DNA of 58,004 nt from positions 1 through 58,004 of the forward strand of contig JASHPB010000073.1 in the NCBI GenBank assembly GCA_030038355.1, given 5' to 3'. Below are positions 18,182-26,559 of the stretch, piece by piece (positions within the stretch are counted from its first letter, which is position 1; the number at the start of each line of letters is the position of its first letter). Source of the stretch: Candidatus Binataceae bacterium. GTDB lineage: Bacteria > Desulfobacterota > Binatia > Binatales > Binataceae. The position numbers and the translations under genes were made by a program. The notes beneath the pieces are model-generated. The model ran no database searches. It saw only the letters and a list, made by a program, of their open reading frames with translations, and had not been told where the DNA came from.

Positions 18182-18817
18182 TCAAATGGCGAGCGAGAGC
18201 AATCCCGCGGCCACCAGCGCCCCTGCCCAAATCGTGTCGAGGTTGATCCACGCACGCCGCAGAATCGCGAGGCCGAGGTAATCGTAAACGATAAGCGCTA
18301 CCGCGCCCATCACTATCAGCATCGCGCCCGTGTGCAGAAGTACGATTGCGGCCGCATCGGCGAGCGAGTGATTGGCGAGATTCATCGTCGCAGGGCTAAG
18401 GCACACGTTGGGCGCGATCCGCAGCACGATCGGAAACAGCATCAACCCCGCGCCATGCGCGCTCGCCATCAGCAACGACCAGAGCGCGAGTTCCGGCGCA
18501 TTGACCCGCATCGCGACCCATCGCGGATGTGCTCGCGGCCACATGAAGCGGAAGATGCCGAAGGCGATCAACACCACCGCGCCCGCAGGCTGGATGAATT
18601 CAATCGTGAAGAAAGCGCGGAAACCGCCGATAATCGCGATCACAGCGGCGATTGCGACCAGGTGTCCAATTCCGATCGGCCAAAGCGCGTTCAGCACACG
18701 CCAGCGGCTCTTCTCCTGCAGCCCAAGTGCGACCGCGAAGAGCCAGCCCATCGAAGGATCCATGCCGTGGTAAGCGCCGAGGCCTGCCACCGCGAGCCAC
18801 GGCCATGCCGAACTCAC
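18182..18817 (-). CDS. polytopic membrane protein paired with selenium-binding protein (metal transporter-like)
   Basis: The 211-aa protein starts at GTG 18817, which overlaps the SBP stop (GTGA). It has about six hydrophobic helices. Histidines sit in or next to helices: 'AYHGMDPSMGW', 'GIGHLVA', 'RAHPRWVA' and 'ASAHGAGLM'. This spacing recalls nickel/cobalt- or copper-type permeases (NicO/HupE-like), but no family signature is decisive. The tight overlap with the SBP56/methanethiol-oxidase gene, a family reported to need copper, suggests a role in supplying or handling its metal or in moving a sulfur product. That role is inference. Confidence 0.7.
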   Translation of the reverse strand: MSSAWPWLAVAGLGAYHGMDPSMGWLFAVALGLQEKSRWRVLNALWPIGIGHLVAIAAVIAIIGGFRAFFTIEFIQPAGAVVLIAFGIFRFMWPRAHPRWVAMRVNAPELALWSLLMASAHGAGLMLFPIVLRIAPNVCLSPATMNLANHSLADAAAIVLLHTGAMLIVMGAVALIVYDYLGLAILRRAWINLDTIWAGALVAAGLLSLAI

Positions 18818-20205
18818 GGATAACAGAACGAATCTGACGACGAGTCCCCGCCCTCGAGGCGAATCTGGTGCGGCCGCTCGCCGTCGAACGTCGCGAAGAA
18901 TCGTGGATCAGGCGCGATACCGCCCGCGGGGTCGCAGTCGATCTTGGCGGCCCATCCCCTGATGCCCTCGGGATAGAACTGCGCATCCCACGCGCCGTAG
19001 AGCGAGTTCGTCATGTACAGGCGCCGCCCATCGCGGCTGAGCTCGATCATTTGCGAGCCGCCGTTGAGCGGTCCGCTCTTCGGATGCGCCGCCTTCGATA
19101 CTATTCCTCCGAGGCGCAGCGTGCCGGTCAGCTTCGCGTTGAACGGATCGCTCACGTCGTACTGCTTCAGGTCGCCGGTGCCGAAGCACGCGACGTAGAG
19201 GAACTTGTCATCGAGGCTCAGGTTGATATCCGTCACCAGCGGCGGCACGGCTTTGAACGGCTTCAGCGCCGGCGGTAGCACATTCGGATCGGCAGGCTCG
19301 GCAGGAATCTCGATCGCCTTTCTGACCTGCCAGTCGTCGCCCTCGCGATACCAGTGCCAAATCGACGCCGATAGATCTTTGGTCGAGATCACGACGCCGA
19401 CGAAGCCGTAGGTCTTGGTCGGATCGTGCGAAGGGCGGAGTTCCAGCGCCATCTGCTGCTCCGCGCCGAGGTCGAGCGACTTCAGATGACGCCGTTTGCG
19501 CAGATCCCAGATATGCAGTGCGTGACCGTATTTGCCGCCGAGCAGCAGCTCCGGGATGACGCCGTTCTCGACCATCTTCGGCGTGCCCCATTCGCTGGTG
19601 ACCGCGACGTCGTAGCCGAGATGCCACCAAAAATCGTACGCGAACTGCTGCGGACCGCGATCGACTTCCCATCGCCCGAGCACGTCGAAGCTTTCGTGGT
19701 CGACGAGGAAGATTCCGCCCGGACCATCGCCCGCGGGATTTCCGAGCGCACTCACGTAGATCGCGTCGGGTCCGCAATGAATAGTATGCGGCCGACTGTA
19801 GCCCGTGCGTGCCGCGATCTCCTCCGCTTCGATCACCTTGATCAGCTTCGGATTCCTCGGCTCCGGCTTGGTGTCGAAGATGTACATGCGAGACGAGCGA
19901 AGACCTGGCACGAGCAGGTAGCGGCGCTCGACGTGCGGATGCGGCGCGTAGGGGCAAAGCGCGGCGCTGCATGCGTTCCAGCCGAAGTGATGCAGCTCGT
20001 CGCCGACTCCGGGGACCTCGGCACGGCCGACAACCCGGCCGTAAGTCTTCGATTCGCTGTCAACGTCGAGCACGCAGAGCGCGTCATGCTTGCCGTTTTG
20101 CGGCGTCGGATTGAACGTCACAACGTAGCCGAGCTTCTCGCGCGGCGCCTGCATTGCCATCCGCGGCGACGGATAAAAGGTCTGATCGGGCTTCCAGAGC
20201 GCCAT
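18814..20205 (-). CDS. selenium-binding protein / methanethiol oxidase family (SBP56)
   Basis: I choose ATG 20205 (MALWKPDQTFYPSP), giving 463 aa; the in-frame upstream extension lacks family character. Hallmarks of the family are present: 'DELHHFGWNACSAAL' near residue 90, 'SRPHTIHCGPDAIYVSALGN', 'DFWWHLGYDVAVTSEWG', and 'VACFGTGDLKQYDVSDP' of a beta-propeller blade. No signal peptide is visible, so this copy appears cytoplasmic. Characterised relatives oxidise methanethiol to formaldehyde, sulfide and hydrogen peroxide and bind copper through conserved histidines. It is the first gene of a minus-strand run leading into a membrane protein, two-component genes and an RND pump. Confidence 0.92.
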   Translation of the reverse strand: MALWKPDQTFYPSPRMAMQAPREKLGYVVTFNPTPQNGKHDALCVLDVDSESKTYGRVVGRAEVPGVGDELHHFGWNACSAALCPYAPHPHVERRYLLVPGLRSSRMYIFDTKPEPRNPKLIKVIEAEEIAARTGYSRPHTIHCGPDAIYVSALGNPAGDGPGGIFLVDHESFDVLGRWEVDRGPQQFAYDFWWHLGYDVAVTSEWGTPKMVENGVIPELLLGGKYGHALHIWDLRKRRHLKSLDLGAEQQMALELRPSHDPTKTYGFVGVVISTKDLSASIWHWYREGDDWQVRKAIEIPAEPADPNVLPPALKPFKAVPPLVTDINLSLDDKFLYVACFGTGDLKQYDVSDPFNAKLTGTLRLGGIVSKAAHPKSGPLNGGSQMIELSRDGRRLYMTNSLYGAWDAQFYPEGIRGWAAKIDCDPAGGIAPDPRFFATFDGERPHQIRLEGGDSSSDSFCYP

Positions 20206-20300
20206 GATGCTCACCGCCTGGGTTCGATTTGAATTGAACCTATCCAAGCATGCGCTAAGGTGGAAGGGGGTTCGGCAGCACAATCCGCCGGTGGTGAACG

Positions 20301-21104
20301 ATGGAATTCAAGAATATTCTCTACGACAAGGACGATCGCGTCGCGAAGGTCTCGTTGAATCGTCCGAAGTATCGGAACGCTCAGTCGCGATCGTTGCTCG
20401 AGGAGATGGACCGAGCGTTTGCCGACGCCAACGCCGACGACGACATCCGCGTAATCGTCCTCGCGGGCATCGGCGATCATTTCTCGTCGGGGCACGATCT
20501 TGGCACGCCCGAGGAGAAGGCCGACAACGAAGCGCGGCCGTTTCCCAAGGGCGTGCGCGGCGAGTACGGACGGTCGCGCCAGCTCTTTCTCGACAACACT
20601 CTCCGCTGGCGCAACCTCGACAAGCCCACGATCGCCTCGGTGCAGGGCTTCTGCATTTTCGGCGGATGGATGTTCGCGGCCGCAATGGATTTGATCGTAG
20701 CGGCGGACAACGCGCGCTTTCTGCCCTCGCTGCTGCAGTATTTCTCCGTTCCGTTCGATATTCCTGTGCGCAAGGCCAAGGAGATCCTCTTCCAGAGCCG
20801 CTTCATCGAAGCTGATGAGGCAGAGCACCTCGGACTCGTGAATATGGTCGTGCCGCGCGCGAAGCTCGAGGAGGAGACGATGGCGTTCGCGCGCCGTATT
20901 GCGGAGTCCGATCGTTTTACGCTCCGGATGGTTAAGTGGGCGACGAATCTGGCGCAGGACGAGATGGGCTACAGCAACGCCGTGCGCAACGCACACTCGC
21001 ATCACATGGTCCTCGGCCTCGGCGGATACATGCAGCGCAAGGCGGAAGGCGAGGGGCTGCCGCGGCGGATGGTCGGCGTCGAGCAGGCGCTCAGGAAAAA
21101 GTAG
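20301..21104 (+). CDS. enoyl-CoA hydratase/isomerase-family protein lacking the usual catalytic Glu region
   Basis: The 267-aa crotonase-fold protein has 'VSLNRPKYRNAQS' at the N-terminus, the oxyanion-hole pieces 'GDHFSSGHDLG' and 'QGFCIFGGWMFAAAMDLIVA', and the C-terminal 'EADEAEHLGLVNMVVP'. Between 'ADNARF' and 'KAKEILF' the usual segment carrying the second catalytic Glu and 'GGGGTQRL' is replaced by 'LPSLLQYFSVPFDIPVR'. Classical hydration chemistry is therefore doubtful; a hydrolase, isomerase or other CoA thioester reaction is possible. It starts 95 bases from the divergent SBP gene and runs into a nitroreductase gene 9 bases downstream. Confidence 0.85.
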   Translation: MEFKNILYDKDDRVAKVSLNRPKYRNAQSRSLLEEMDRAFADANADDDIRVIVLAGIGDHFSSGHDLGTPEEKADNEARPFPKGVRGEYGRSRQLFLDNTLRWRNLDKPTIASVQGFCIFGGWMFAAAMDLIVAADNARFLPSLLQYFSVPFDIPVRKAKEILFQSRFIEADEAEHLGLVNMVVPRAKLEEETMAFARRIAESDRFTLRMVKWATNLAQDEMGYSNAVRNAHSHHMVLGLGGYMQRKAEGEGLPRRMVGVEQALRKK

Positions 21105-21113
21105 GGGGCCGCG

Positions 21114-21791
21114 ATGGAAGACATCGGGGTCTTCGAGGCGATTCATACGGCGCGCGCGCTCAGGCGATTTAAGCCCGACCCGGTTCCGCCGGAGATCATC
21201 ACGCGCATCCTCCAGGCTGCGATCTGCGCGCCGTCGGGCGGCAACGTGCAGGATTGGTACTTCGTCGTCGTCACAGATCCCGAGCAGCGCAAGCTCGTTG
21301 GCGCCGCGTATGCGAAAGCGTCGCTCAGCGTTCGGCCGTTCTACGAAAATCGCCAGCGCCCCGAGCACATGACGGAGACCGCCGAGCGTCAGCTCAAGTC
21401 TTCCGGATTCTATTTGCACGAGCATATGGCCGATGCGCCGGTGCTGCTCCTCGTATGCGGCCGGACTCGTGGCCCGCGCCCCGACCTCACCAACCTGGGC
21501 GCCAATGCTCTCACGCGGATGGCCGTGGCTACCGCCTGCGCGAGTATCTATCCGGCGGTGCAGAACGTGATCCTAGCCTGCCGCACGCTCAGGCTCGGCA
21601 CCGTGCTGACGACGAATCACATCCTCTGCGAGCAGGAGATAAAGGACGCGCTCGGCATCCCGGATGATATCGAGACCTACGCGCTGATGCCGATCGGCTA
21701 CCCACTCGGCAAATTCGGCCCCGTGCGCCGGAAGCCGCTCACCGAAGTTGCGATGCACGATCGATGGGGAAGAGCCTGGCCGAGCGCGTAA
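21114..21791 (+). CDS. nitroreductase-family FMN oxidoreductase
   Basis: The 225-aa protein has the N-terminal flavin signature 'EAIHTARALRRFKPDPVP', then 'AAICAPSGGNVQDWYFVVVT', which contacts FMN phosphate, and the C-terminal 'IPDDIETYALMPIGYPLGKF' followed by 'RKPLTEV', common to the family. Such enzymes use NAD(P)H to reduce nitro groups, quinones or enones, or act as dehalogenase- or BluB-like enzymes; the substrate cannot be read here. It sits between a crotonase-fold gene and the DNA ligase gene with gaps of 9 and 1 bases, so all three share a transcript. Confidence 0.9.
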   Translation: MEDIGVFEAIHTARALRRFKPDPVPPEIITRILQAAICAPSGGNVQDWYFVVVTDPEQRKLVGAAYAKASLSVRPFYENRQRPEHMTETAERQLKSSGFYLHEHMADAPVLLLVCGRTRGPRPDLTNLGANALTRMAVATACASIYPAVQNVILACRTLRLGTVLTTNHILCEQEIKDALGIPDDIETYALMPIGYPLGKFGPVRRKPLTEVAMHDRWGRAWPSA

Positions 21792-21792
21792 C

Positions 21793-22881
21793 GTGGATCT
21801 TCCAGTCAATCCTCCCATCCTGCCGATGCTATCCAAGCGCATCGAGCAGTTGCCGCCGTCAAAGGACTTTATCTTCGAGCCCAAGTGGGACGGCTTTCGC
21901 GCGTTGATCTTTCGCGACCGCGACGAGGTCATGCTTCAGAGCCGCGACGCGAAACCGCTCAACCGCTACTTTCCCGAGTTGATCGAGCCGGTCAAAACGC
22001 AACTGCCCAAGAAATGCGTGCTCGACGGCGAGATCGTTATCGCGACTACTCACGGCCTTGATTTCGAAGCGCTGCAGATGCGGATTCACCCCGCGGAGTC
22101 GCGAGTGAAACTTCTCGCGCGCGAGACCCCCGCCTCGATCGTGTTCTTCGATTTGCTCTGCGAGGACAATCACGACTTGCGCAGTAAGCCCTTCCAGAGC
22201 CGACGCGAGATGCTGGAGTCTCTCCTGGCCAAGGCAAATCCTCCGCTTCATCTGACTCCTGCCACGCGCGATCCGAAGGTTGCTTCGGACTGGTTCAGCC
22301 GTTTCGAAGGTGCTGGCCTCGATGGCGTGATGGCGAAGCCGGTCATCGGCGCATACGAGCCCGACAAACGCGTGATGCTCAAGATCAAGCACGAACGCGA
22401 TTGCGACTGCGTGGTCGCAGGTTTCCGATGGCATAAGCGCGGTAAGGGAACATCGATCGGTTCGCTTTTGCTCGGGCTCTACGACGCCGCGGGCGCTCTC
22501 CAGCATGTTGGTGTTTGCGCGAGCTTTACCGACAAGAAGCGCCGCGAGCTGGTCGAGTATCTCGCACCCTATCGCCGCGATGCGCTGGCGAATCACCCGT
22601 GGAAGGCATGGGCGGACGGGGGCCTGGAAGACGCTGCCATTGGCCATCGGATGCCCGGCGGGCAGAGCCGATGGAGCCACGGCAAAGACCTTTCATGGGA
22701 GCCGCTCCGGCCGGCGCTTGTGGTCGAGGTGGCGTACGAGCATATGCAGGGCAGCCGCTTTCGTCATACCGCGCATTTCCGAAGGTGGCGCAAAGACAAG
22801 AGTCCGAGCGACTGCACGTATGCCCAGCTCGAAGTCGTTCCGCCACAGGAGCTGATGGCGATCTTTGCGAAGGAACTCTGA
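21793..22881 (+). CDS. ATP-dependent DNA ligase (LigC/LigD-ligase type)
   Basis: The start is GTG 21793, one base after the nitroreductase stop; the ATG at 21748 would overlap by 44 bases. The product has 362 aa. The adenylation domain carries the nucleotidyltransferase motif 'EPKWDGFRALIF' (Lys acceptor of AMP), 'LDGEIVI' (motif III), 'GLDGVMAKP' and 'VMLKIKHERDCDCVV' (motifs IV and V). An OB-fold domain follows, ending near 'HTAHFRRWRKDKSPSDC'. Such ligases seal nicks during non-homologous end joining or repair. The partner polymerase domain is encoded on the opposite strand at 23078-24379, tail to tail. No Ku gene is in the window. Confidence 0.92.
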   Translation: MDLPVNPPILPMLSKRIEQLPPSKDFIFEPKWDGFRALIFRDRDEVMLQSRDAKPLNRYFPELIEPVKTQLPKKCVLDGEIVIATTHGLDFEALQMRIHPAESRVKLLARETPASIVFFDLLCEDNHDLRSKPFQSRREMLESLLAKANPPLHLTPATRDPKVASDWFSRFEGAGLDGVMAKPVIGAYEPDKRVMLKIKHERDCDCVVAGFRWHKRGKGTSIGSLLLGLYDAAGALQHVGVCASFTDKKRRELVEYLAPYRRDALANHPWKAWADGGLEDAAIGHRMPGGQSRWSHGKDLSWEPLRPALVVEVAYEHMQGSRFRHTAHFRRWRKDKSPSDCTYAQLEVVPPQELMAIFAKEL

Positions 22882-23077
22882 TCCAGTCGCGACTTATTGG
22901 CCGTTCTTCTGAGAGTCTGAAAGAACAGCTTGGCCTGCTCGCGGCTCATCGGCAGATAGCCGATCGAAGAATCCGAATTCCTTTTGGCGGTAGGTTGACC
23001 GTGGTCGCAGTGGCCAACAAATGTCATCGTCGAGACCTTGGACCCGCGCAGCGCTCGGAATGACAGCCAAGAAGAAC

Positions 23078-24379
23078 TCACTGCTTCTGCGAACGCTTCG
23101 CGCGCCACTCGCGCGTGGGATCGTCATCGGGGTCGGGCATCTCCTGCGGCGGCCGCAGCTCTTCCGGGACGTGGCGCAGGTTCACGCGGATGCGAGTCCA
23201 GGTTGAAGATCGCCCGCGCATCGAATCTACCAGTACGTCGTCGACGGCGAGCAGCTTCGCCGCGTCGGCGTATCTCTCTTTCCATCGCGCGAAACCCGCG
23301 AGCGCCGCTTCGCGATTTGGCGAGTTCGCGATGACAATGAGTGGCATCTTGATGCGCGGCTTCTGGCCGTCGGATTTTGCGCGCGACGGCGCCACGCGCC
23401 GCCCTTCGCCCTCCATCTTGCGAAAGTGCGGGGGCCATGGCGCGTCACCGAGTCCCGCGGCCTCATCTTCGGCGGCGAGCTCCAGCACCTTTTCGAGCGA
23501 TCCCGGCGAGCCATCGATCTCTGCGTGCGGGTCGCCGATCGCGGCGAATCGCGCGGGCATCGTCAGCACGGTAAAATCCGCGGGGTCGCAATCCGGGACT
23601 TCATCCCACTCGAGCGGTGCCGAAACACGCGCGTCGGGAAGCGGCCGCACCGAATATGCGGAGCAGGTCGTGCGATCTTTTGCGTTTTGGTTGTAATCGA
23701 GGAAGACGCCGTGGCGCTCCTCCTTCCACCATTTGGATGTCGCGAGCGCAGGCGCGCGCCGCTCGATCGCGCGTGACAGCGCGAGCGCGGCGCGCCGCAC
23801 TTCGATAAACGTCCAGCGCGGATGAATCCGCGCGTTGATATGCATCCCGCGCGAGCCGCTGGTCTTCGGCCAACCGCGAAGTCCCATTTCTTCGAGGAAC
23901 GCCTTGACCTCAAGCGCAACTCTGCGCACGTCGCCCCAGCTCACGCCCGGACCCGGATCGAGATCGACGCGCAACTCGTCAGGATGCTCGAGGTCACCGG
24001 CGCGCACCGGATGTGGATGCAACTCGATGCATCCGAGGTTGACGATCCACGCGAGCCCGGTCGTGTCGTCAACCACGATCTCTTCGGCGGTCCGTCCGGA
24101 AGGGAACGAGAGCGTGATCGTGCGGAGCCACGCTGGCCGGTTCGTCGGCGCGCGCTTCTGGTAGAAGGCCTCGCCTTCGGCGCCATCGACGAATCGCTTC
24201 AGCACAATAGGACGATCGCGGATTCCGCCGAGCGCTCCTGGTGCGACCGAGAGGTAATAACGAACGAGGTCGAGCTTTGTGAGCCTCGTCTGTTTCGAGA
24301 AGTAGAGCTTGTCGGCGTTGGTGACGCTGACGTCGCGCCCGTCGATTTGGAGAACCTCGGTGCGTCCCTCGCTCGCCAC
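23078..24379 (-). CDS. stand-alone LigD-type polymerase/primase domain
   Basis: The 433-aa protein contains the archaeo-eukaryotic primase-like polymerase fold of LigD over about residues 12-290: 'VTNADKLYFSK', 'GLAWIVNLGCIELHPHP', the metal-binding 'LRVDLDPGPGVSW' (two catalytic Asp) and 'TSGSRGMHINARI'. The C-terminal 140 residues are charged and specific to this protein ('FRKMEGEGRRVAPSRAK' and onward). LigD in many bacteria fuses polymerase, phosphoesterase and ligase; here polymerase and ligase are separate convergent genes. It would add nucleotides, often ribonucleotides, at breaks before ligation. Confidence 0.92.
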   Translation of the reverse strand: MASEGRTEVLQIDGRDVSVTNADKLYFSKQTRLTKLDLVRYYLSVAPGALGGIRDRPIVLKRFVDGAEGEAFYQKRAPTNRPAWLRTITLSFPSGRTAEEIVVDDTTGLAWIVNLGCIELHPHPVRAGDLEHPDELRVDLDPGPGVSWGDVRRVALEVKAFLEEMGLRGWPKTSGSRGMHINARIHPRWTFIEVRRAALALSRAIERRAPALATSKWWKEERHGVFLDYNQNAKDRTTCSAYSVRPLPDARVSAPLEWDEVPDCDPADFTVLTMPARFAAIGDPHAEIDGSPGSLEKVLELAAEDEAAGLGDAPWPPHFRKMEGEGRRVAPSRAKSDGQKPRIKMPLIVIANSPNREAALAGFARWKERYADAAKLLAVDDVLVDSMRGRSSTWTRIRVNLRHVPEELRPPQEMPDPDDDPTREWRAKRSQKQ

Positions 24380-24467
24380 GCGCCTAGCTTACACCCACCG
24401 CGCGGTCCTCATGAAAGTTGTGTTGCGAATGTTTGAGAGCTCTGCGCGTTCGTGATACTCGGCTTCG

Positions 24468-25796
24468 GTGCCTCAGCGATCGGTGCTGCCCCCCGGCCCC
24501 GGACTCACCGCGACCCTCGGCTTTCTCCGCGATCCATACAATTTTCTGGATCGATGCGCACGCGAGTTCGGCGAGTTGTTCACCGTGCGCGTGCCGGGCG
24601 TGGCGCCCTTCGTCTTCACCTCTGATCCGAAGGCGGTGCGCGAAATCTTCCAGGGCGACCCCGCCGTGCTTCACGCGGGCAAGGCGAACAGTCCGCTCGG
24701 AGCGTTCATGGGCGAGCGCTCGGTGCTGTTCCTCGACGGTGACGAGCATCTCCACGATCGGCGGATGATCCTGCCCGCATTTCAGGGCGAGCGGATGCGC
24801 GCGTACGGACCGATGATGCGATCGATCGTGCGCGCAGTGACCACGCAGTGGCCAATTGGCCTTGCATTTCCGATCTATCCGGTGATGCGGGCAATCACAT
24901 TCGAGGTAATTATGCGCGCGGCTTTCGGACTCGACGAATCTGCCAAAGCGTCGCGGCTCAAGGATCTGATTGCGCGGCTCTTCGCGCTTTATTCCGGTCG
25001 GCTCGCGAGTCTCTTTCAGTTGCCGGCGTTTCGCCTGGATCTTGGACCGTGGAGCCCGTGGGGCCGCGTCGTCAGATTGAATCGCGAAATGGAAGCCACG
25101 CTGTACGCCGAGTTTGCGCGGCGCCGTGCGGCGCTCGAAGAGAACCGAGAAGACATCCTGACGATGCTGCTGCTTGCACGCGACGAAAGCGGAGCGCCCT
25201 TGAGCGACGCGGTCCTTCGCGATGAAATGATAACGATCCTGCTCGCCGGCCACGAGACAACGGCAGCGTCGCTCGCGTGGGCCATTTACCGGCTTGGGCA
25301 GCATCGCGACGTGGCGCACGAGGCGTACGACGAAATTGCGCGGCTGCCCGACGATGCCGACCCATCCGCGATGCGCTACCTCGATGCGGTCGTCAACGAG
25401 TCGATGCGCCTGAGCCCGGTCGTTCCGAACATTGGGCGGGTGCTGCAGGCCGATACCAAAATTGCCTGCCGTGAATTGCCGAAAGGCGTCACGATTGCGC
25501 CGTGCATCTACTTGATGCATCGACGGGCGGACCTCTGGCCGAATCCGGACAACTTCGATCCATCGCGTTTCATAGACTCGCGACCCAATCCGTACAGCTT
25601 CATTCCATTTGGTGGTGGTACGCGACGATGCCTGGGCGCTGCATTCGCCACCTACCAAATGAAAATCGTACTGAGCGAATTGATTCGTGGCTTCGAGATT
25701 GTCGGCGTCGAGAACTACCAGCCGCGTCCGACCCGGGTAAGTATTGCGATCGGGCCATCCGAGGGGATGCCGATCATGCTGAAGAGCCGCGAGTGA
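24468..25796 (+). CDS. cytochrome P450
   Basis: This 442-aa soluble bacterial-type P450 starts at GTG 24468 with no membrane anchor. The proline-rich start (LPPGPG) matches many CYPs. The I-helix oxygen-activation motif is 'LLAGHETTAASL', the K-helix ExxR is 'NESMRLSP', and the heme-thiolate loop 'FIPFGGGTRRCLGA' contains the axial Cys. 'NPDNFDPSRFID' is the PERF-like region. Redox partners are not adjacent. The start lies 88 bases from the divergent LigD-polymerase gene. The substrate is unknown, probably hydrophobic (fatty acid, terpenoid or steroid-like) by analogy. Confidence 0.95.
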   Translation: MPQRSVLPPGPGLTATLGFLRDPYNFLDRCAREFGELFTVRVPGVAPFVFTSDPKAVREIFQGDPAVLHAGKANSPLGAFMGERSVLFLDGDEHLHDRRMILPAFQGERMRAYGPMMRSIVRAVTTQWPIGLAFPIYPVMRAITFEVIMRAAFGLDESAKASRLKDLIARLFALYSGRLASLFQLPAFRLDLGPWSPWGRVVRLNREMEATLYAEFARRRAALEENREDILTMLLLARDESGAPLSDAVLRDEMITILLAGHETTAASLAWAIYRLGQHRDVAHEAYDEIARLPDDADPSAMRYLDAVVNESMRLSPVVPNIGRVLQADTKIACRELPKGVTIAPCIYLMHRRADLWPNPDNFDPSRFIDSRPNPYSFIPFGGGTRRCLGAAFATYQMKIVLSELIRGFEIVGVENYQPRPTRVSIAIGPSEGMPIMLKSRE

Positions 25797-25947
25797 AAAG
25801 CTGGGTCGGCGCTGGTTATCCAATCGCCCGCGCACGGTCAACGGATTTAGCCTGGTATCTCGAGGTTTTCTCCGATCGTCACGGAAGGGGCTTGATCATC
25901 GAACGGTTTTCCTCGACCATGATTCGTTACCGATTGGGGAGGCCTCG

Positions 25948-26550
25948 ATGGTAGAAAGGACCGGGGCGGATCACGAAATCATTTCTCGACGCAGCTTTCT
26001 GAAAACGAGTGCGCTCGCCGCGGCACAGCTTGCCATTCCTGGCGTTGCGATGGCCGGGATTCATGTCGCAACCCGCCGCCGGCTCCTCAGCTTCCACAAT
26101 CTGCACACCGGCGAGAATCTTACGACGACTTACTGGCTCGATGGCGAATACGTTGCGGAAGAACTCGCGCGCGTCAATTACATCCTGCGCGATTTCCGCG
26201 CCAACGAGATCAAACCGATCGATCTGAAACTGCTCGACCTGCTCGTCGCGCTAAGACAGAGGCTCGGCACCTCGCAGCCGTTCCAAATCATCTCCGGCTA
26301 TCGCTCGCCGCAGACCAACGCGATGCTGCATGCCAACAGCGAAGGCGTCGCCGTGCATAGCCTCCATATCGAAGGCCGTGCGATCGACATCTGCGTCGAG
26401 GGCCGCAGCCTCGAAACGCTCCGCGGGGCGGCACTCTCGCTCGGGCGCGGCGGCGTCGGCTACTACCCGAAGACCGGGTTCGTCCACGTCGACACGGGCC
26501 GCGTGCGATGGTGGGGCGGGGCACCGCTGGCGCGTCCGCGATTGCTCTAG
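25948..26550 (+). CDS. Tat-exported DUF882 / M15-type peptidase-like protein
   Basis: The 200-aa protein has a twin-arginine signal 'SRRSFLKTSALAAAQLA' (residues 13-29) and a cleavage region near 'VAMAG'. The mature part is a DUF882/YcbK domain of the LAS metallopeptidase group: 'QIISGYRSPQTNAML', the metal ligands of 'HSLHIEGRAIDI' (His and Asp) and 'FVHVDTGRVRWW' (His). Such enzymes cleave peptidoglycan cross-links or stem peptides in the periplasm. It stops 9 bases before the convergent methyltransferase stop. Confidence 0.9.
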   Translation: MVERTGADHEIISRRSFLKTSALAAAQLAIPGVAMAGIHVATRRRLLSFHNLHTGENLTTTYWLDGEYVAEELARVNYILRDFRANEIKPIDLKLLDLLVALRQRLGTSQPFQIISGYRSPQTNAMLHANSEGVAVHSLHIEGRAIDICVEGRSLETLRGAALSLGRGGVGYYPKTGFVHVDTGRVRWWGGAPLARPRLL

Positions 26551-26559
26551 TCCAGATCG

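Noticed and set aside
21748-21792. ATG start for the DNA ligase 45 bases upstream of the chosen GTG.
   Set aside because: It would overlap the nitroreductase by 44 bases, and the added residues do not resemble ligase N-termini.
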